Positions 48,513-59,991 of a stretch of 64,000 nt of DNA are shown here, in pieces. Each line of letters begins with the position of its first letter. Within the stretch, counting starts at the first letter, position 1. A program made the position numbers and the translations under genes. The notes beneath the pieces were generated by a model. The model was given only the letters and a program-made list of their open reading frames with translations. It did no database searches and was not told where the DNA came from. Source of the DNA: Anthostomella pinea (lineage: Eukaryota > Ascomycota > Sordariomycetes > Xylariales > Xylariaceae); assembly GCA_963556695.1 (NCBI GenBank), contig CAUWAG010000003.1, forward strand, positions 3,162,001-3,226,000, in the 5' to 3' direction.

Positions 48513-51500
48513 CTAAACTCCATGCGCAAAGCTCGTCCGACCGCGCGCCCCGACCTCGTCCCGCCCAACGAGGAAGCTCTCCGGCGGGCCCAGGTAGCTG
48601 GCCCTCACACCGCCGAGGTCCACGACGATCTTCTGGACGATGACGCTGGGCGCGAGTCCCCAGACACGGAGCGTGTAGGCGCCCTCCTGCGCGACGTCCC
48701 AGCTCGTCGTGGTGTTGTGTTGCGCGTCGCGGCCCCAGACCGCGTCGCCGACCGCCGCGCCCCACCCGGCCGGCATGTTCTGCCCGACGCTGTCGCCGAC
48801 GAAGGGCACCACTTGCGGCGCCGCCTGCGCTCCCCCGGCGGGGAACATCGAGACGGCGAACTCGAGGGGCTTCTTGTCTGACAGGTAGTTCTGTGTCGGC
48901 GAGAGATAGAGTGTGACATTGGCGTTTGATACGTTGGTGAACAGGTACAAGTCGTACTCGAGCGCCGGTGCTGATTCAGGCGTCTGAGGAGGCGTGGTCT
49001 GTGGCCAAAGCGTGACGCCGCCTAGTGTTCGTCCGTAATTCTTGAGGGTGTGATATGTCATTTCCAAGTCTGAAGAGTTGCTTGGGGTGTAAATGCGCTG
49101 ATAGTTGGGTCCTTCGATGGCAACGTGCTCGTCCGACTCGACGAAACCCAGAGTGAAATTCGATGGAATTGTACGTAGGTAGATAGGAAGCTGCACAATA
49201 GGTGCGCTGTACCAGGAGGTGAAGCCTCCAGCTCCACAGCCGGCCGAGAAGTTGATATTGGCCATGGTGGTGTTCACGATCTGCGGTGCCGTCTCCCAGT
49301 CTATCGACACAAGGACGCGGGTGTCTGTTCCGTTCCCAGGGCCGACAGTACCGCTGGACTGCGATAGCTTCACCCACGGTAAGTCTGATTGAGCCGACCA
49401 GTCGCAGTCCATAGCGCCTCGCGAAAAGACATCGAGCCATCTTGTTGCTGGCCCATAGGGATCGAGAGGTGAAAGTGATATACTTGCTGCTGAGTTTCCA
49501 TGATACCTGTCATCACCTGGTATGCTGGCATTCAGTCCTTCGGCTGCAATGCCAACGTTACCTGCAATAGAAGACACGGCCGTCTGCACATAAGCCATAG
49601 CCGGCAGCACGTTGCGCATCGGCTGTTGCCAGTAGCCATCGTACCCAATGTGAGTTTCTGTCATCACGAGTTAGCACATGTAAGTGAGATGTCTGGGACA
49701 TGAAGAGCACAACTGTGTCACGTACGGTCTAGCATACGCCTCCATTTCCCGTCAAGAAGGTTATCCCATGTTGCTGTTAGATTACCATCGGCGCCGAAGT
49801 CGGACAACACTTCGGCGACCATTTCGTTTGCCGAGTTCCTTCGCTGGCCTGCGAATAACATGTTCTTCGCAGCGCCGATGTGAACTTTGTGAATAGTTTG
49901 ACCGCCGAGAACAGGATGCAACACCATCTCGAAGAATGCTGGCTTCGTAGTATCATCCAGCTGCTCGTAGACAGTCTGCGCATCGTCTGCAAGAGTTTGC
50001 CATTGCTGCAAAACCGCGTCGGCTTCGTTGTAGTTGATTACAGAGTAGACGAACGGCTCGACGAGCTCGTATTTGCGTCTTGCCGCGTACATCCCATATC
50101 GGGTCATGATATCGGCGATGTCAGTTGCGTATTTTGGTCCAAACTCTCGGGCTGCCCACGCAGATGTCCAGTCACTGGTGTTATCCACTCCCCATTGTTC
50201 AACATCGTATGCCAAGTCGAGGAAATGGCTGATGGGTATCTCCAGGGGCTTCAGGTCTCCCACATTGACGATCCAGATTCGATCAGCGCCGTGGGCATAG
50301 GCAAGCTGCATCTGCTCCGCCGTCTTCTCAAGCTGGATGGTGTTGATCCACTTGTAGTCCCGCGGGTCGCCGACATAATCAAAATGGTAATATACGCCGG
50401 CGCCTCCCGAGCGGGTCTTCTCGTCATCAATGGGCACTCTCCTGACGTTCCCCCAATTGTCGTCAGCCCACAACAGCGTGATATCTTCGGGAATTGTGAG
50501 GCCTTCCAGGATGTACGACATGACCTCCTTGTAGAGGCACCATAACTGTGGGACCTGAGTGGCATTGACATCCAGCACATCCTCGAGAATGTTCCTCTGG
50601 TGCTCAACCAGCGTCTCCAGCATGCTGACGATGAAATCGGTTCCCAGCCCTTCAATTGCCGTATCTCCAGTACCTCGCATACCCATCGTCCACAAGCTGT
50701 TCCGAGCATAAGGCTTTGCTCTCTCCGCTCCGTAAACGAAGTATTCATCGATCGTCTCGTTGTTCAAATTGTAAGCCCAGGGTCCAAGACCTTCATTGGT
50801 GTAGAAGGTTCCGAACTCATTTTGGGCCCGCATCATCGGCTCGGTGTGCGAACTCCCGAGCACGATTTCCCAAGCATCTGCCAGTGGCTGATTCGCCGGG
50901 TCGTCGATCTCGAACATGGAGCCCCAGAGCGCTGGCCACAGGTAATTGGCACGTAGCCGTAGGAGAAGCTCGAAAACATTTGGGTAGAAATCGCTGTTAT
51001 AGCCAACTCCATACGGCGTGTCTTCGTAGTTCCACTGGACCCAGCCTGATAGTCCGGGCTGCTCGTCGTTGATGAAGAACCCCCGGTAATTGACGGACGG
51101 AGGGCCTTGAACCTTGCCTTCGGCCAGAGCGTAGATGTTCTTGTTTTGCTTGATGGGAACATCTGCCCACCAGTACCACGGACTGACGCCAATCTGTTCG
51201 CTGATATCGTAGAGACCGAAAATGGCTCCACGGGTATCACTGCCAGCGATCACCACGGCCTTGGAGCAGCCCGGTATAGGGGCTCCCACCACCTTGGTGA
51301 CGAAAGACTCCCATTTGCCGTCTATCTCAGAAACATCCAACTTCCCGGCACTGACGAGGTCGTCGATGACTTTTGAATGACCGAGAGTTCCGGCAATGAT
51401 GACAGTATTTACCGCCGAGGGGTCGGCGTATTCTGGACCGAGAAAAGATTGCGTATCGCTCACTTCAAACTATAGTTCGTTAGAGCTCTGTTTGTATGTT

Positions 51501-51946
51501 TACTCGAGGTGGACGACACTCAATGACACGCTGATACTCGAAGCTGTCGGGAAAACCTTCGCTAGAGACGCGCCACGTCCCAGTCTTCACCCTCGTCACC
51601 TCCATGACTGGGCATGAGATACATAACTCACATGTGTATAGTTCATCGTAATCGGCCTGTAGTCATACGTCGCTTGGTCTGCTCCCGCCTCGCCATTGCT
51701 CAACGTAAAGTTCGTACCCGTGACCCGTCCAAAGTCCTTGGCCAGGTCGCCAGCGGCGCGGATCACGCCCCAGTAATCATCGCTCGATACGAGGATCTGA
51801 GGCCGCGTGATGTTGCTGCCAGCTAGCTGCAGAGCACCCGCAACACTCTCGAAGCTGATGATGGGTTGCTGTCCGAGAGCCGCAACGAGGGGCACGAGCA
51901 ACAGTATTGCCGCAAACAGGGACGACTCCATCAGTGGTAGTCGCAT
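48513..51946 (-). CDS. GH115 xylan alpha-1,2-glucuronidase, secreted
   Basis: Removes 4-O-methyl-glucuronic acid side chains from glucuronoxylan in plant cell walls. Three exons: 51632-51946, 49726-51469, 48513-49657, with GTGAGT...TATAG and GTACGT...GACAG introns that keep frame; 1067 residues, slightly longer than the family's roughly 1000. A signal peptide is clear (MRLPLMESSLFAAILLLVPLVAALG). GH115 landmarks: the early VIRAAGDLAKDFGRVTG segment, DTRGAIFGLYDISEQIGVSPWYWWADV, NYRGFFINDEQPGLSGW, ANYLWPALWGSMFEIDD, GSSHTEPMMR and LLWADDNWGNVRRVP. The C-terminal third is beta-rich with several Asn-x-Ser/Thr sites. The first junction (YTH|FEVS) is the least certain. A broken GH5 gene lies about 1.7 kb away, so this may be a remnant of a wall-degrading gene neighbourhood. 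Confidence 0.9.
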
Positions 51947-53640
51947 GGCTGAGTCTCGGTCGATGTCTCGAACCGTGAAGAGCCTGATGAAATGCCACTC
52001 GCGTTCTGGTTCAGGAGCAGATTCCGAGGGGGCTTCGACTGAGCCTATATCCCAGGAAAGTTGTCGGTCTGAATGATTCACATCGCATGGTGCCAATCAG
52101 AACGGAGTCCACGTCACTGATATATATAACCATCCAGAAAATTGGGTAACATTCAGGTACCCCGGTCCATCCCACATCTCGGCTGACCTGATGAGCGTGT
52201 CATGCAAGGCGACGCGTGGGCGGAAAGGCACCCCGACACTGTTAACAGAGCCAATCGCATCATATTAGCCAGGCGTGCCATGATATAATAGATTGTGCCT
52301 GAAGTGATAACCGAGTGCTCTATGACAGTGTTCTCCGCACCGGGACCAAGATCTCACGCATGGAGATTTGGAGAAGCTGGCGGGTGAAGGACTGGTTGGC
52401 GGGTAAATCTCGAGCGAAATGAGGAGTTGAGGCGAAGAAGAAGCTGCGGTGAGGTCGGTGAGGTCGGCCATAGTACCTTTCCCCACAGAGCGCTGCATCC
52501 TGCTATGCCTCGTGGGGTTAGCTCGGCTGGCATTGCGGGGAACCACGTGTTAGGGGGGAGTAGCAAGCGGTATTCGTCCCGTGTAGCCGGGACGAGATCA
52601 ACAACTTTGAGCTTCACAACTCAATTCTCTCTCGTCTTTCATTCAAAATATTTGGAATTCCAGAAAGAAATAGAGTCACCTGTTTTCCCCAACGATCATC
52701 GGTCAAGAGGTGAATATAGACCAAGGTAGTCTCACTTTGAAGTTTGAGCTCACGTAGATAACTTACCAGGTAAACATGCTAATCGTTGGCTCCTTGGGGT
52801 TTGAGCATCTCCACAGACACCGTTACATTCAGCCGAAATCAATGTCATCCAAAGCAGGGGGGCGAAGTGTATATTCCCGGATAAATCTCCGATTAGTCAT
52901 CCGGGCTACTCCTGCATTAATGTAGGCACGGAACCTTTGACCACCAGCCAAAGAGGCCTTATGCAGGAGGACAAGTTCTGCTCAGGCATCACCAAATATG
53001 CAAACCTCGACGCCTTCTAGTTGTCTGATTCACCTCTCAGTCGCGGTGACTGTAAACCACGGTCCGCGATCTCAATCAAAGGACACGTATCGAGTTGAAA
53101 TACAAGTGGCAGGGCGGTAGAGCGGTAGGGCCAGCTTGCAAGTTAAGACGATCAAGTGCTGCCTCAAGAGTCAGTACTGCCCAGGGTAGGCCAGATTAGG
53201 TGTACGTCGCGCGTAGTGAATGCGCATTGCCTGTTCGAGAATTGTCAATTGGATTTAAGCTGGGGAATTAGAACTCCGACCAACCCCTTTCCGTACACGC
53301 TCTCAGAAAAGTCGATGAGCAGCCCTAACAAACAAGACGTGCTGAACAAGGCAGCTCGCTGAGTCAACCAAGACCTTACATTACTAGAGTACCAGAACCC
53401 AATGCATAAAGCCACTTGAGTATAAGTTGCCCGCAGGTCATTGGCAAAGCAGTGCCACCCTCGCGCCACGAATATGGTCGCTGAATTCGACATCACCCAT
53501 GCACATCCGCCCCCTGAGGACATCCATCCTTGACGATGATCAAACAACATCACTTCGGATTGTACTAAGTCTTTTCAGGGCCGCCGAGCCTAGTATATCG
53601 CAGAAACCCAAAGAAGACCAGAGCAGTATGCACACCACTC
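51947..53640. other. GH115 upstream region
   Basis: About 1.7 kb without a supported gene. It includes the GH115 promoter and leader (a TATATATAA-like motif at 52120-52129). The longer frames at 52265-52729 overlap on both strands and look like chance. Confidence 0.45.
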
Positions 53641-54929
53641 CTAGATGTAAACGGGGTTGGTCGCCTCGCTGTATCTCTTGGCGAGGTAGCACGCGTCGAA
53701 GGGGCCGTCGTAGGTGTAGGTGCTCCCCGAGAAGAAGCTGTTGTGGGTATGTATCAAAGACGATGGCCTGGTCGTTGCCGCTCCACCACTATTCCCACTG
53801 GGTCTCCCCGCTGAAGGTGTCCGGTACACTCAGCCCTCATAAGTCTCTGTACGTGCCACGTTGGAAGAATTCCAGATCACACGTGGGGTTTTGGAAACAC
53901 AGGAATAATCAGACAGGAATAAGCAGCTCATAGCTATAAAGTCATCTTCGATGCTTGTTCCAGGGTGCATATTCCATTTCTCATAAATGCACCTTTCGCT
54001 TGGTGATGGGGGGCGTACGAAGACTTATGAGGGTTCAGTATAGCATGACGGTGCACGGATGGCATTGATGGAGGCGTTGTAGTACGTGTTCAGCAACGCT
54101 CTTGTTGGTCTGCCCAAACCAGGCCGGTCGTCCCTGCACTAGGGGCTCATTGATCACGCTGAGCGTCCACTGTTCCGTTCGGGACGGGACCAGGATAGAT
54201 TCAGTGGCCTCCTTGGCGAGGTTGATGGAACGGTCGAAGCTGGTCTGGTTGTTCCACCAGTACAGGTCTCCCGTCTTTCCTTGGTTGTCGAGGGCGTCCT
54301 GGCCTCTGGGAAGCTCGTGGATGTCCAAGATGACGTGCATGCTTCCTTCTCCATGGCGTACCTGGCCAGGCCGGCCAGGTGGGACAGCTGGGAGCAGGGT
54401 AATATCTATAATCATCAAATGTCTTCATGAAGACCCAGAGCCGATGAGCACGCGGAGAGGGTGACACATACGAAGCGAGATAGTCGACGGCCTTGGTGAT
54501 GAAGAAGGTCTTGTAGCGCTGTTCTACACGCTTGCCAGACTGCTTTGTGACGAGCGCTCACAGAAGCCTTCTTCATCCTCTACTTCGCTGGCGCCGTTGT
54601 CGTTGAAGAATGCTAGGTCGATACTCCATTTCCTGACTGTGTTGAACGGGGCAAAAGTGGATTGGAGGTAGCAATGCTACTACCATATTTAACAGACTGT
54701 TGACGCTGGTCCGGCTTGAGCGTCTTCCAGTTCGAGAAGGAAGGTTGGGCGCCTTGCTTCTTGGCGCGGAATTTTCTTCGATGTTCTTGATGGTCTTGTC
54801 GATCTCCTCGATGGCCTGAGTGATAGGACTAGATCTGCAGACTCCCGCGGGCTTCCAGAGGGAGGCCGACGTGCTGGGCGCAGCAGCCACAATGATGGCC
54901 AGAGTGGCAACACGTAGTGAGGATCTCAT
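53641..54929 (-). pseudogene. Broken GH5 beta-glucanase gene
   Basis: Remains of a secreted glycoside hydrolase family 5 glucanase (exo-1,3-beta-glucanase-like). The 5' end at 54929 still encodes a signal peptide (MRSSLRVATLAIIVAAAPSTSA). Family pieces follow in order but in changing frames: SNWKTLKPDQRQQSVKYG, KRVEQRYKTFFITKAVDYL, the CSQLSHLAGLARYAMEKE helix, MHVILDIHELPRGQDALD, GDLYWWNNQTSFDRS, LSVINEP with the catalytic acid/base Glu, then NTYYNASINAI, NDQAIVFDT and FFSGSTYTYDG. A one-base loss separates MEKE from MHVILD (near 54341-54347), another frame change follows the NEP block (near 54080-54090), an in-frame TAG lies at 53789-53791, and a further frame change follows it. The order and spacing show one gene, but no intron pattern repairs the lesions. 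Not functional as it stands. Confidence 0.8.
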
Positions 54930-55515
54930 GATAGGTCGAACGAGTGAATACTGTTCGCGGTTCTGTCTGTCTTTGCATGGGCTGTTGGTAGCTGTTGTAG
55001 CTGTATGCTATTACTCGAACTTCACGTCGGAGATCTTCAACCCTGACTTTGTCGGCATACCATCCTGTGAGGCACGTGGCTGCACGACCTGATCCCGGTG
55101 GACACGACGCAGTCTGGTGGTGGAAGCAGAATGATTCCAATACCCTTCTGGAGATTGTTCTGCGGAGACACAAGCTACAGATGGCAAAAAGTATCCCTCG
55201 ACTTTTTGAATCCGCATACGGTTCACAAAGAGCTGGGTGGCTGACGACAGAGCAGGTTGGGAGTGGCCGTGTTCTCTGGCCTCGGTAAAGTGCATACGCA
55301 CCTTGAGTCTTCTCCGCCGCCCTTCTCTTCGGCGTCACCACTTGAGCAGGCTGAACTGAAGGCTGAAGCTTCAACCGATGACTCCTCCCCGTCCGGTTCT
55401 ACCTCGGGTCGTCCAGCGACGTACTCAAACAGTGTTTCGTCAGTCGTTCCCATCCGGGTACTCGAAACGTTTTGTCCAGCGTTCCATCTCTTTCACTAGT
55501 AACTAGGTAAGTGAA
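54930..55515. other. Unassigned DNA between GH5 relic and a doubtful ORF
   Basis: Overlapping minus-strand frames at 55011-55453 are Ser/Glu/Arg-rich and cannot be assigned. One short phrase (ETLFEYVAGR at about 55420-55450) is protein-like, but its neighbours are not. Confidence 0.3.
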
Positions 55516-55815
55516 CTAACGCAGGTCGCTGTCTATGTGCGCAACACCTACCCGTGCAAAGCACCGCGTGCTTCCACAGCTGGCCTTAGCTTCCACCTCT
55601 GGTCCAGATGGGCCATCGAGGTATCTGGAAAGGACACGGCAGTATCTGCCGTTGTCTTGGACGAGTGTCAGGAACTCGAGTGTGATGTCTTTCTGCTCGA
55701 TAGTCTGGCAGGGCGTCACCACTTTGCCGTGCGAGTCACTCGGTGTGTAGGCTTCATGCTTCACCGATTCATGCTCCGTTGCAAGCTTGAGAGCAATGTG
55801 ACTTTCGGGACGCAA
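55516..55815 (-). CDS. Doubtful small ORF, unknown
   Basis: A 99-codon minus-strand frame with reasonable amino-acid balance (for example EFLTLVQDNGRYCRVLSRYL). A GTAGGT...CCTAG intron (about 55510-55556) would extend it in phase by LLVKEMERWTKRFEYP before a stop. The opposite strand is equally open over the same interval, which weakens the case. No family recognised. Confidence 0.25.
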   Translation of the reverse strand: MRPESHIALKLATEHESVKHEAYTPSDSHGKVVTPCQTIEQKDITLEFLTLVQDNGRYCRVLSRYLDGPSGPEVEAKASCGSTRCFARVGVAHIDSDLR

Positions 55816-56389
55816 TGGCCCATGGCTGAACGTTAAATGTTCGTTGATCAGACCTCAACGCCATTGAAAACATTGAAGTCTGTTATCTGCTGCCACAATC
55901 ACTAAGGTACGAACCAATCAGATAAAAGGGGTTCGCCACCTAGTCTCGCACTTTGGCGGGCACTGTGCATGGCGCTGTGGCGTGTGTGACGTGTGGCGTG
56001 TGTGGCTGATCACGTGCACTGGGGTCTGGTACATTTTCTGGCTGGCCTGGGCTTCCCAGTCACCCAAGCTTACGTTCAAAGTTCATGACACATCCGGCGT
56101 GGAGCCTTAGCCGGAGGCGATGACAGGCCGAGCTCTCTGGCACTGCACATCAACTCTCTCGACGTTGATACTCCAAACTTTGCTGTCTGGCTGATAACAA
56201 GTAGGTTTCGGGCATGTGCGCGGTGACTCTAGGTACTTAATAAGCCTCGACAGTCCCCAAACACCCACTTATGTCTTCCTCTTCTTCCCCCGTTCCCCGT
56301 CCCCCTTCCAGGTTCCTATCGACATCGCCAATCTGCTGCCCTGACCTATCGCGGCATCATATGCCTGGCACGCCGTCCATTCGCTCGCC
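55816..56389. other. Upstream region of the broken F-box-like gene
   Basis: No gene seen. A GTGTGTGRCGTGTGGCGTGTG tract lies at about 55980-56006, and a C/T-rich leader (TCTTCCTCTTCTTCCCCCG) at 56272-56310 sits just before the ATG at 56390. Confidence 0.4.
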
Positions 56390-58065
56390 ATGTCGTCGCT
56401 CAATTTTCTCCGCTTCCCTCGCGAATTGCGCGACATGATCTACGTCGACTATGTCACCGTCGCTGGGGGCCTGATCTACCACTCCAGGAGTCGCACGCTG
56501 AAGCCCGCCGCCGCTGCCGAGCGCCCTTTCGAGCTGCAGCGCACCTGCAAACAAGTCGCAGAGGAGATGAAGGGGCTTGTCCTCATGCACAACACCATCA
56601 CCTTCTCGACCATTGATTGTTTGCGAGAGGACGCATATCGATTCCACATGCTTTTGGACGATTTCGTTTTCTTATGAGGTTGAGGCTATCGTCCACGCTG
56701 GGAAGCATATCACCCAGTCTATCAAGAATGCCGTATCACGGACTTATCCAGACTTTGTTCCCCGTCTGGATAAGCTCTTGGGGTGGCCGCCGGGGCCTAA
56801 TATTAGCTATCCTTGCAGCCGTGTTGGCAGTAAACACGCTGAAGCCATTCGCTTTGTACTTCTACAGCTTCCTGCCGAGATGCAACCTGAGGCATACTCA
56901 CACAACTTCTCCAACGCGCCCTGGGCCATCCCCAGCACCGAGCAACTTGATCATGTGAAGCGAGAAGTTGGGAACGAAGACAGAGACAGTCCTGCATGGA
57001 CCGATTTTTGCAAATACCGCTTCTCGGCTGCCGCTGTATGCATAGCCTTTTTGTCTTCGAACCCCAACATTCGCCCTCACCTACGCAACATCATGTTGAA
57101 CGAAGATGGTCAAAGTGTTGGCCAGCCGAAGACCCACGGCCGTGGCCTGGTTCCTTTCTGGGTCGAGAATCCCCATCCTCGCGTTGAACGCCGTCTACCG
57201 CTATGAACCAATCTGTTTGCAGATGCAAAATACCCGGACGTCTCTTGGACTTCGCGCCAAGAGATCAGAGTAAGTGAGGCCGGGGCTCTATTTTGCGTCC
57301 AGTGTTAACGGGAATGCCAGGAGCCGACCACCATTTCAGCATAGAAAATTGCTGGAGCGTTTGCTTATTGGATCAATAGCGCACACGATTTGCCACCATT
57401 CATCAAATTGGGTTTCGATGGCGGCCCTGTCCCGCAGCATAGTTCCAAGATATTCCAGGAGGTGGTTCTTCGTGACTACATTTGGCACGCCGCTGTGATG
57501 TTGAATATTGAGCGAAACATATTTTCCCGCGAGCAGTGGGGTACCTGCCAGCAGCATTGGTGGCAGTTCCCCACCGATCTAGAGTTCGTTAAAGACATTG
57601 TGAACGGAACCTCGCCTGCCGTCCAATTCAATTTCGACGTGGGTACCATCGACGACAGTGATATCGAACAGCTCGCTAGGGAGCACGCTACAAAACCTTC
57701 TGACTGGACGGCAACCGAATGGTGTGGGGATTGGAGCAACATGCTCAAAGCCCAATACGACACTGTCCCGCCTCTGCCGCCCTGGGCTGAGCTTGGTGAG
57801 TAGCAGCTTTCTTGACTTCACCCCCCTTTGTAGCCCATTTTGAGCATTGTCCCTCTCTGTCATGGTGAGCTCCTCAGAAACCCTATTTCTCCAAGCAACT
57901 TCTGATAGACCGAATGCTGATCGGTCCTGTTCAAGTGAAACGGGCTCTTACAGGACCTTCACTGGGCCTCGGCCTGCTTTTCGAGGGAGACGATTGGATT
58001 GCTGAGAACCCTGGTCGTGGGGAGCCCGGCTACATAGAGATGCTCAGTAGGATGAACTTGGACTA
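56390..58065 (+). pseudogene. F-box-like fungal protein gene, apparently disrupted
   Basis: Encodes a protein of a large uncharacterised fungal family that opens with an F-box-like motif (FLRFPRELRDMIYVDYV, residues 5-21). The first frame stops at 56677. The protein text continues in another frame from about 56660 (YEVEAIVHAGKHITQSIKNAV) with no GT...AG intron to explain the switch. A TGA at 57204-57206 then interrupts that frame just before LFADAKYPDVSW. A normal intron follows (57270-57344, GTAAGT...CATAG), then IAGAFAYWINSAHDLPPFIKL and a long exon to a GTGAGT donor at 57796. A last block (KPYFSKQLLIDRMLIGPVQ to GYIEMLSRMNLD) ends at 58065. Two independent lesions suggest a pseudogene, but the pieces are otherwise well preserved, so recent inactivation or assembly error is possible. 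Confidence 0.6.
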
Positions 58066-59562
58066 GTTCAATATACCATAACTTTGAGCATTCCTGCTCA
58101 AGCGTTATGTCTGTTTCGCATGATCAGTGTTTGTCGACTGTAAGCCGCGAGTATATCATCGCATTTGTCTCGAGCTACGCTGTATTTTATCGCTTGACTG
58201 AGATTTCACTGCACAACGCCAGCCCTTTAAATATAAAAACTAGCTAATTGCTTAATTATGTAAGTCTCTGACTCCTATCGTTGCCTTAATTCTATAGAAA
58301 ATTCCATTCTTTGAATAAAGGTTAAAATCTTAGGGTTATTTTTAAATAAATAAATAAATCTTTTTCCGTTACTGCTCACACATGCCGTCAAAGCCGTTAC
58401 ATGCTTACACATACCGTTAAAGCCCTTACAAAAACACATCAAGAAGCTTCACCCATCGCTTCCATTGACGCAAAATACTTTGGGACGCAAATAGACGCAC
58501 AGAACAACCTTGAAAGCATCCGTGGTCTGTAACAGTCTGGGGGGCATCGTCAGCATCATGGGCAACGGACAGTGACGGAGAGAGCGACGCTGATAGGAAG
58601 AGGCATTGGGACTTACTGCTACCGACGGCGCGGAAGGGGTACGAGATGGCGGATGGTTGAAAAGACCTGTAGAGAAGACGTCAACAGGTCAGCAGGCCGA
58701 TTGGTATCTGTCAGAGAACAGGACCTTACCATCAAGGTCGCGCCACGCCGAAGACTTACAAACTCTAAAGCTACTAATGGGTAAGCAAATTAGCAAAGAA
58801 GGGTTGGAAGTGAGGAGGATTGGAGGTGAGGAGGATTGGAGGTGAGGAGGATTGGAGGTGAGGAAGGATGGCGAGGATTAAGAGATAGTGGTAAGACGGG
58901 AAGGCGAATGCTGTGGGGAAGGAACGATGATTACTTACCCGCCGCAAGACTTATCGACGCCACGCCGAGGGAGTTTTCAAAATCTAAGCCTACAAATAGG
59001 TTAGAAGATAGACGAAGGATGAGATGATGGTTAAGAGTCGGGAGAGGAAAGGGGAAAAGGGGGCTAATGGAAGGACTAAATGTCTGGGAAAGGGCCCATG
59101 ACTACGTACCAGCCACGGATATGACTCTTCAAGTCACGGTGAGGGACTTGCTAACCTTAATGGCTGTCGACAGGTGAGCTGGGTGGGAAAGAAGAGATTG
59201 AATGAGGTGGGTTGGAGCTGAGCAGCAAAAATTGATGGGAAGAGCAGATGCCTAATGACTATTACTCACCCAACCGATCGCAATGAAAAGGCCATCCGAC
59301 GCGCACTGTAAGGACACGCCCATATCAGCCGTGCGACCACACCGAAAGACCAGGTATCCTACACACCAGAACGGCCGTTCCTCCCCTTGTGAATGGTCAG
59401 CATGTGAATATAGGGGGGTTGGGTGGGAGGCTTGCCTACTTCCTTCACAACCACCATCCGAAACACTGTTACAACCACATCCCCCATCACCACATTCCAC
59501 ACAACGATCAAGCGACAACCTGGCTCTAGTATGTTAGCTCAGCTGTTTGCCTAGAAGGGTGA
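58066..59562. other. Repeat-bearing, poorly coding region
   Basis: AT-rich at the left (58220-58380, with AAATAAATAAATAAATC). From 58560 onward it has recurring, diverged phrases such as CGCCACGCCGA...CTAAAGC/CTAAGCCTAC (58740-58790 and 58960-59000). Several sequences reading as splice donors on the minus strand occur: 58611, 58728, 58925, 59104 and 59266. I could not assemble exons into a recognisable protein. Confidence 0.4.
58803..58869. repeat. 16-bp tandem repeat
   Basis: About four copies of GGAGGTGAGGAGGATT (the first and last imperfect), purine-only on the plus strand. Confidence 0.85.
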
Positions 59563-59991
59563 ATGAAGATATCAGGCCCACCAAGATCCCAGCGCAAGTC
59601 CACCAGCCCGTATCTGCTCGAACCACGCATCGCTATTTTAACTCAGGTCAGTAAGAAAAAAAGAACCATAGAGGATAAAATAGTCAATATACCGTACGTC
59701 CCGGTACCCAATATGCCGAATATCTTCTGCCCGTTCATCCGGCCGATTGGGACGAAGAAGAAGCCAATATACGTGACTTTGATTGGACGAAATACGAAAG
59801 GGATGAAACCCGAAATACCGGAAACAAGACGCGAATGTATCGACCGTACGATGCGAGGATACGAAAAGATCCAGACCAATAAATTATACGACGGCATCGA
59901 GCAGCAGATTGTCGAGCTGCGTAAATTGCAAAAGGTGCCGGGTACCGAAGGCTATAGCAACGAGCAAAACGAGTTTATAGATCGGATTTGA
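59563..59991 (+). CDS. Orphan ORF, unknown (142 codons)
   Basis: An open frame with a balanced, Lys/Ile/Pro-rich composition (PYVPVPNMPNIFCPFIRPIG and a helical GIEQQIVELRKLQKVPG near the end). Codon use is more AT- and CG-mixed than the housekeeping genes. No family recognised and no clear splice partners; a CAGGTCAGTAAG sequence at 59645-59656 could be a donor. The opposite strand is open for 84 codons here and hydrophobic. It may be a small unknown gene or part of a relic element. Confidence 0.3.
   Translation: MKISGPPRSQRKSTSPYLLEPRIAILTQVSKKKRTIEDKIVNIPYVPVPNMPNIFCPFIRPIGTKKKPIYVTLIGRNTKGMKPEIPETRRECIDRTMRGYEKIQTNKLYDGIEQQIVELRKLQKVPGTEGYSNEQNEFIDRI

Noticed and set aside
48522..48881. 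119-codon plus-strand frame
   Set aside because: Antisense of the GH115 C-terminal exon, with an Arg/Asp/Val-rich shadow composition.
49880..50545. 221-codon plus-strand frame
   Set aside because: Antisense of the GH115 catalytic exon.
53427..53933. 168-codon plus-strand frame
   Set aside because: Antisense to the GH5 relic; its Arg/Ser/Cys-rich composition is typical of an antisense shadow.
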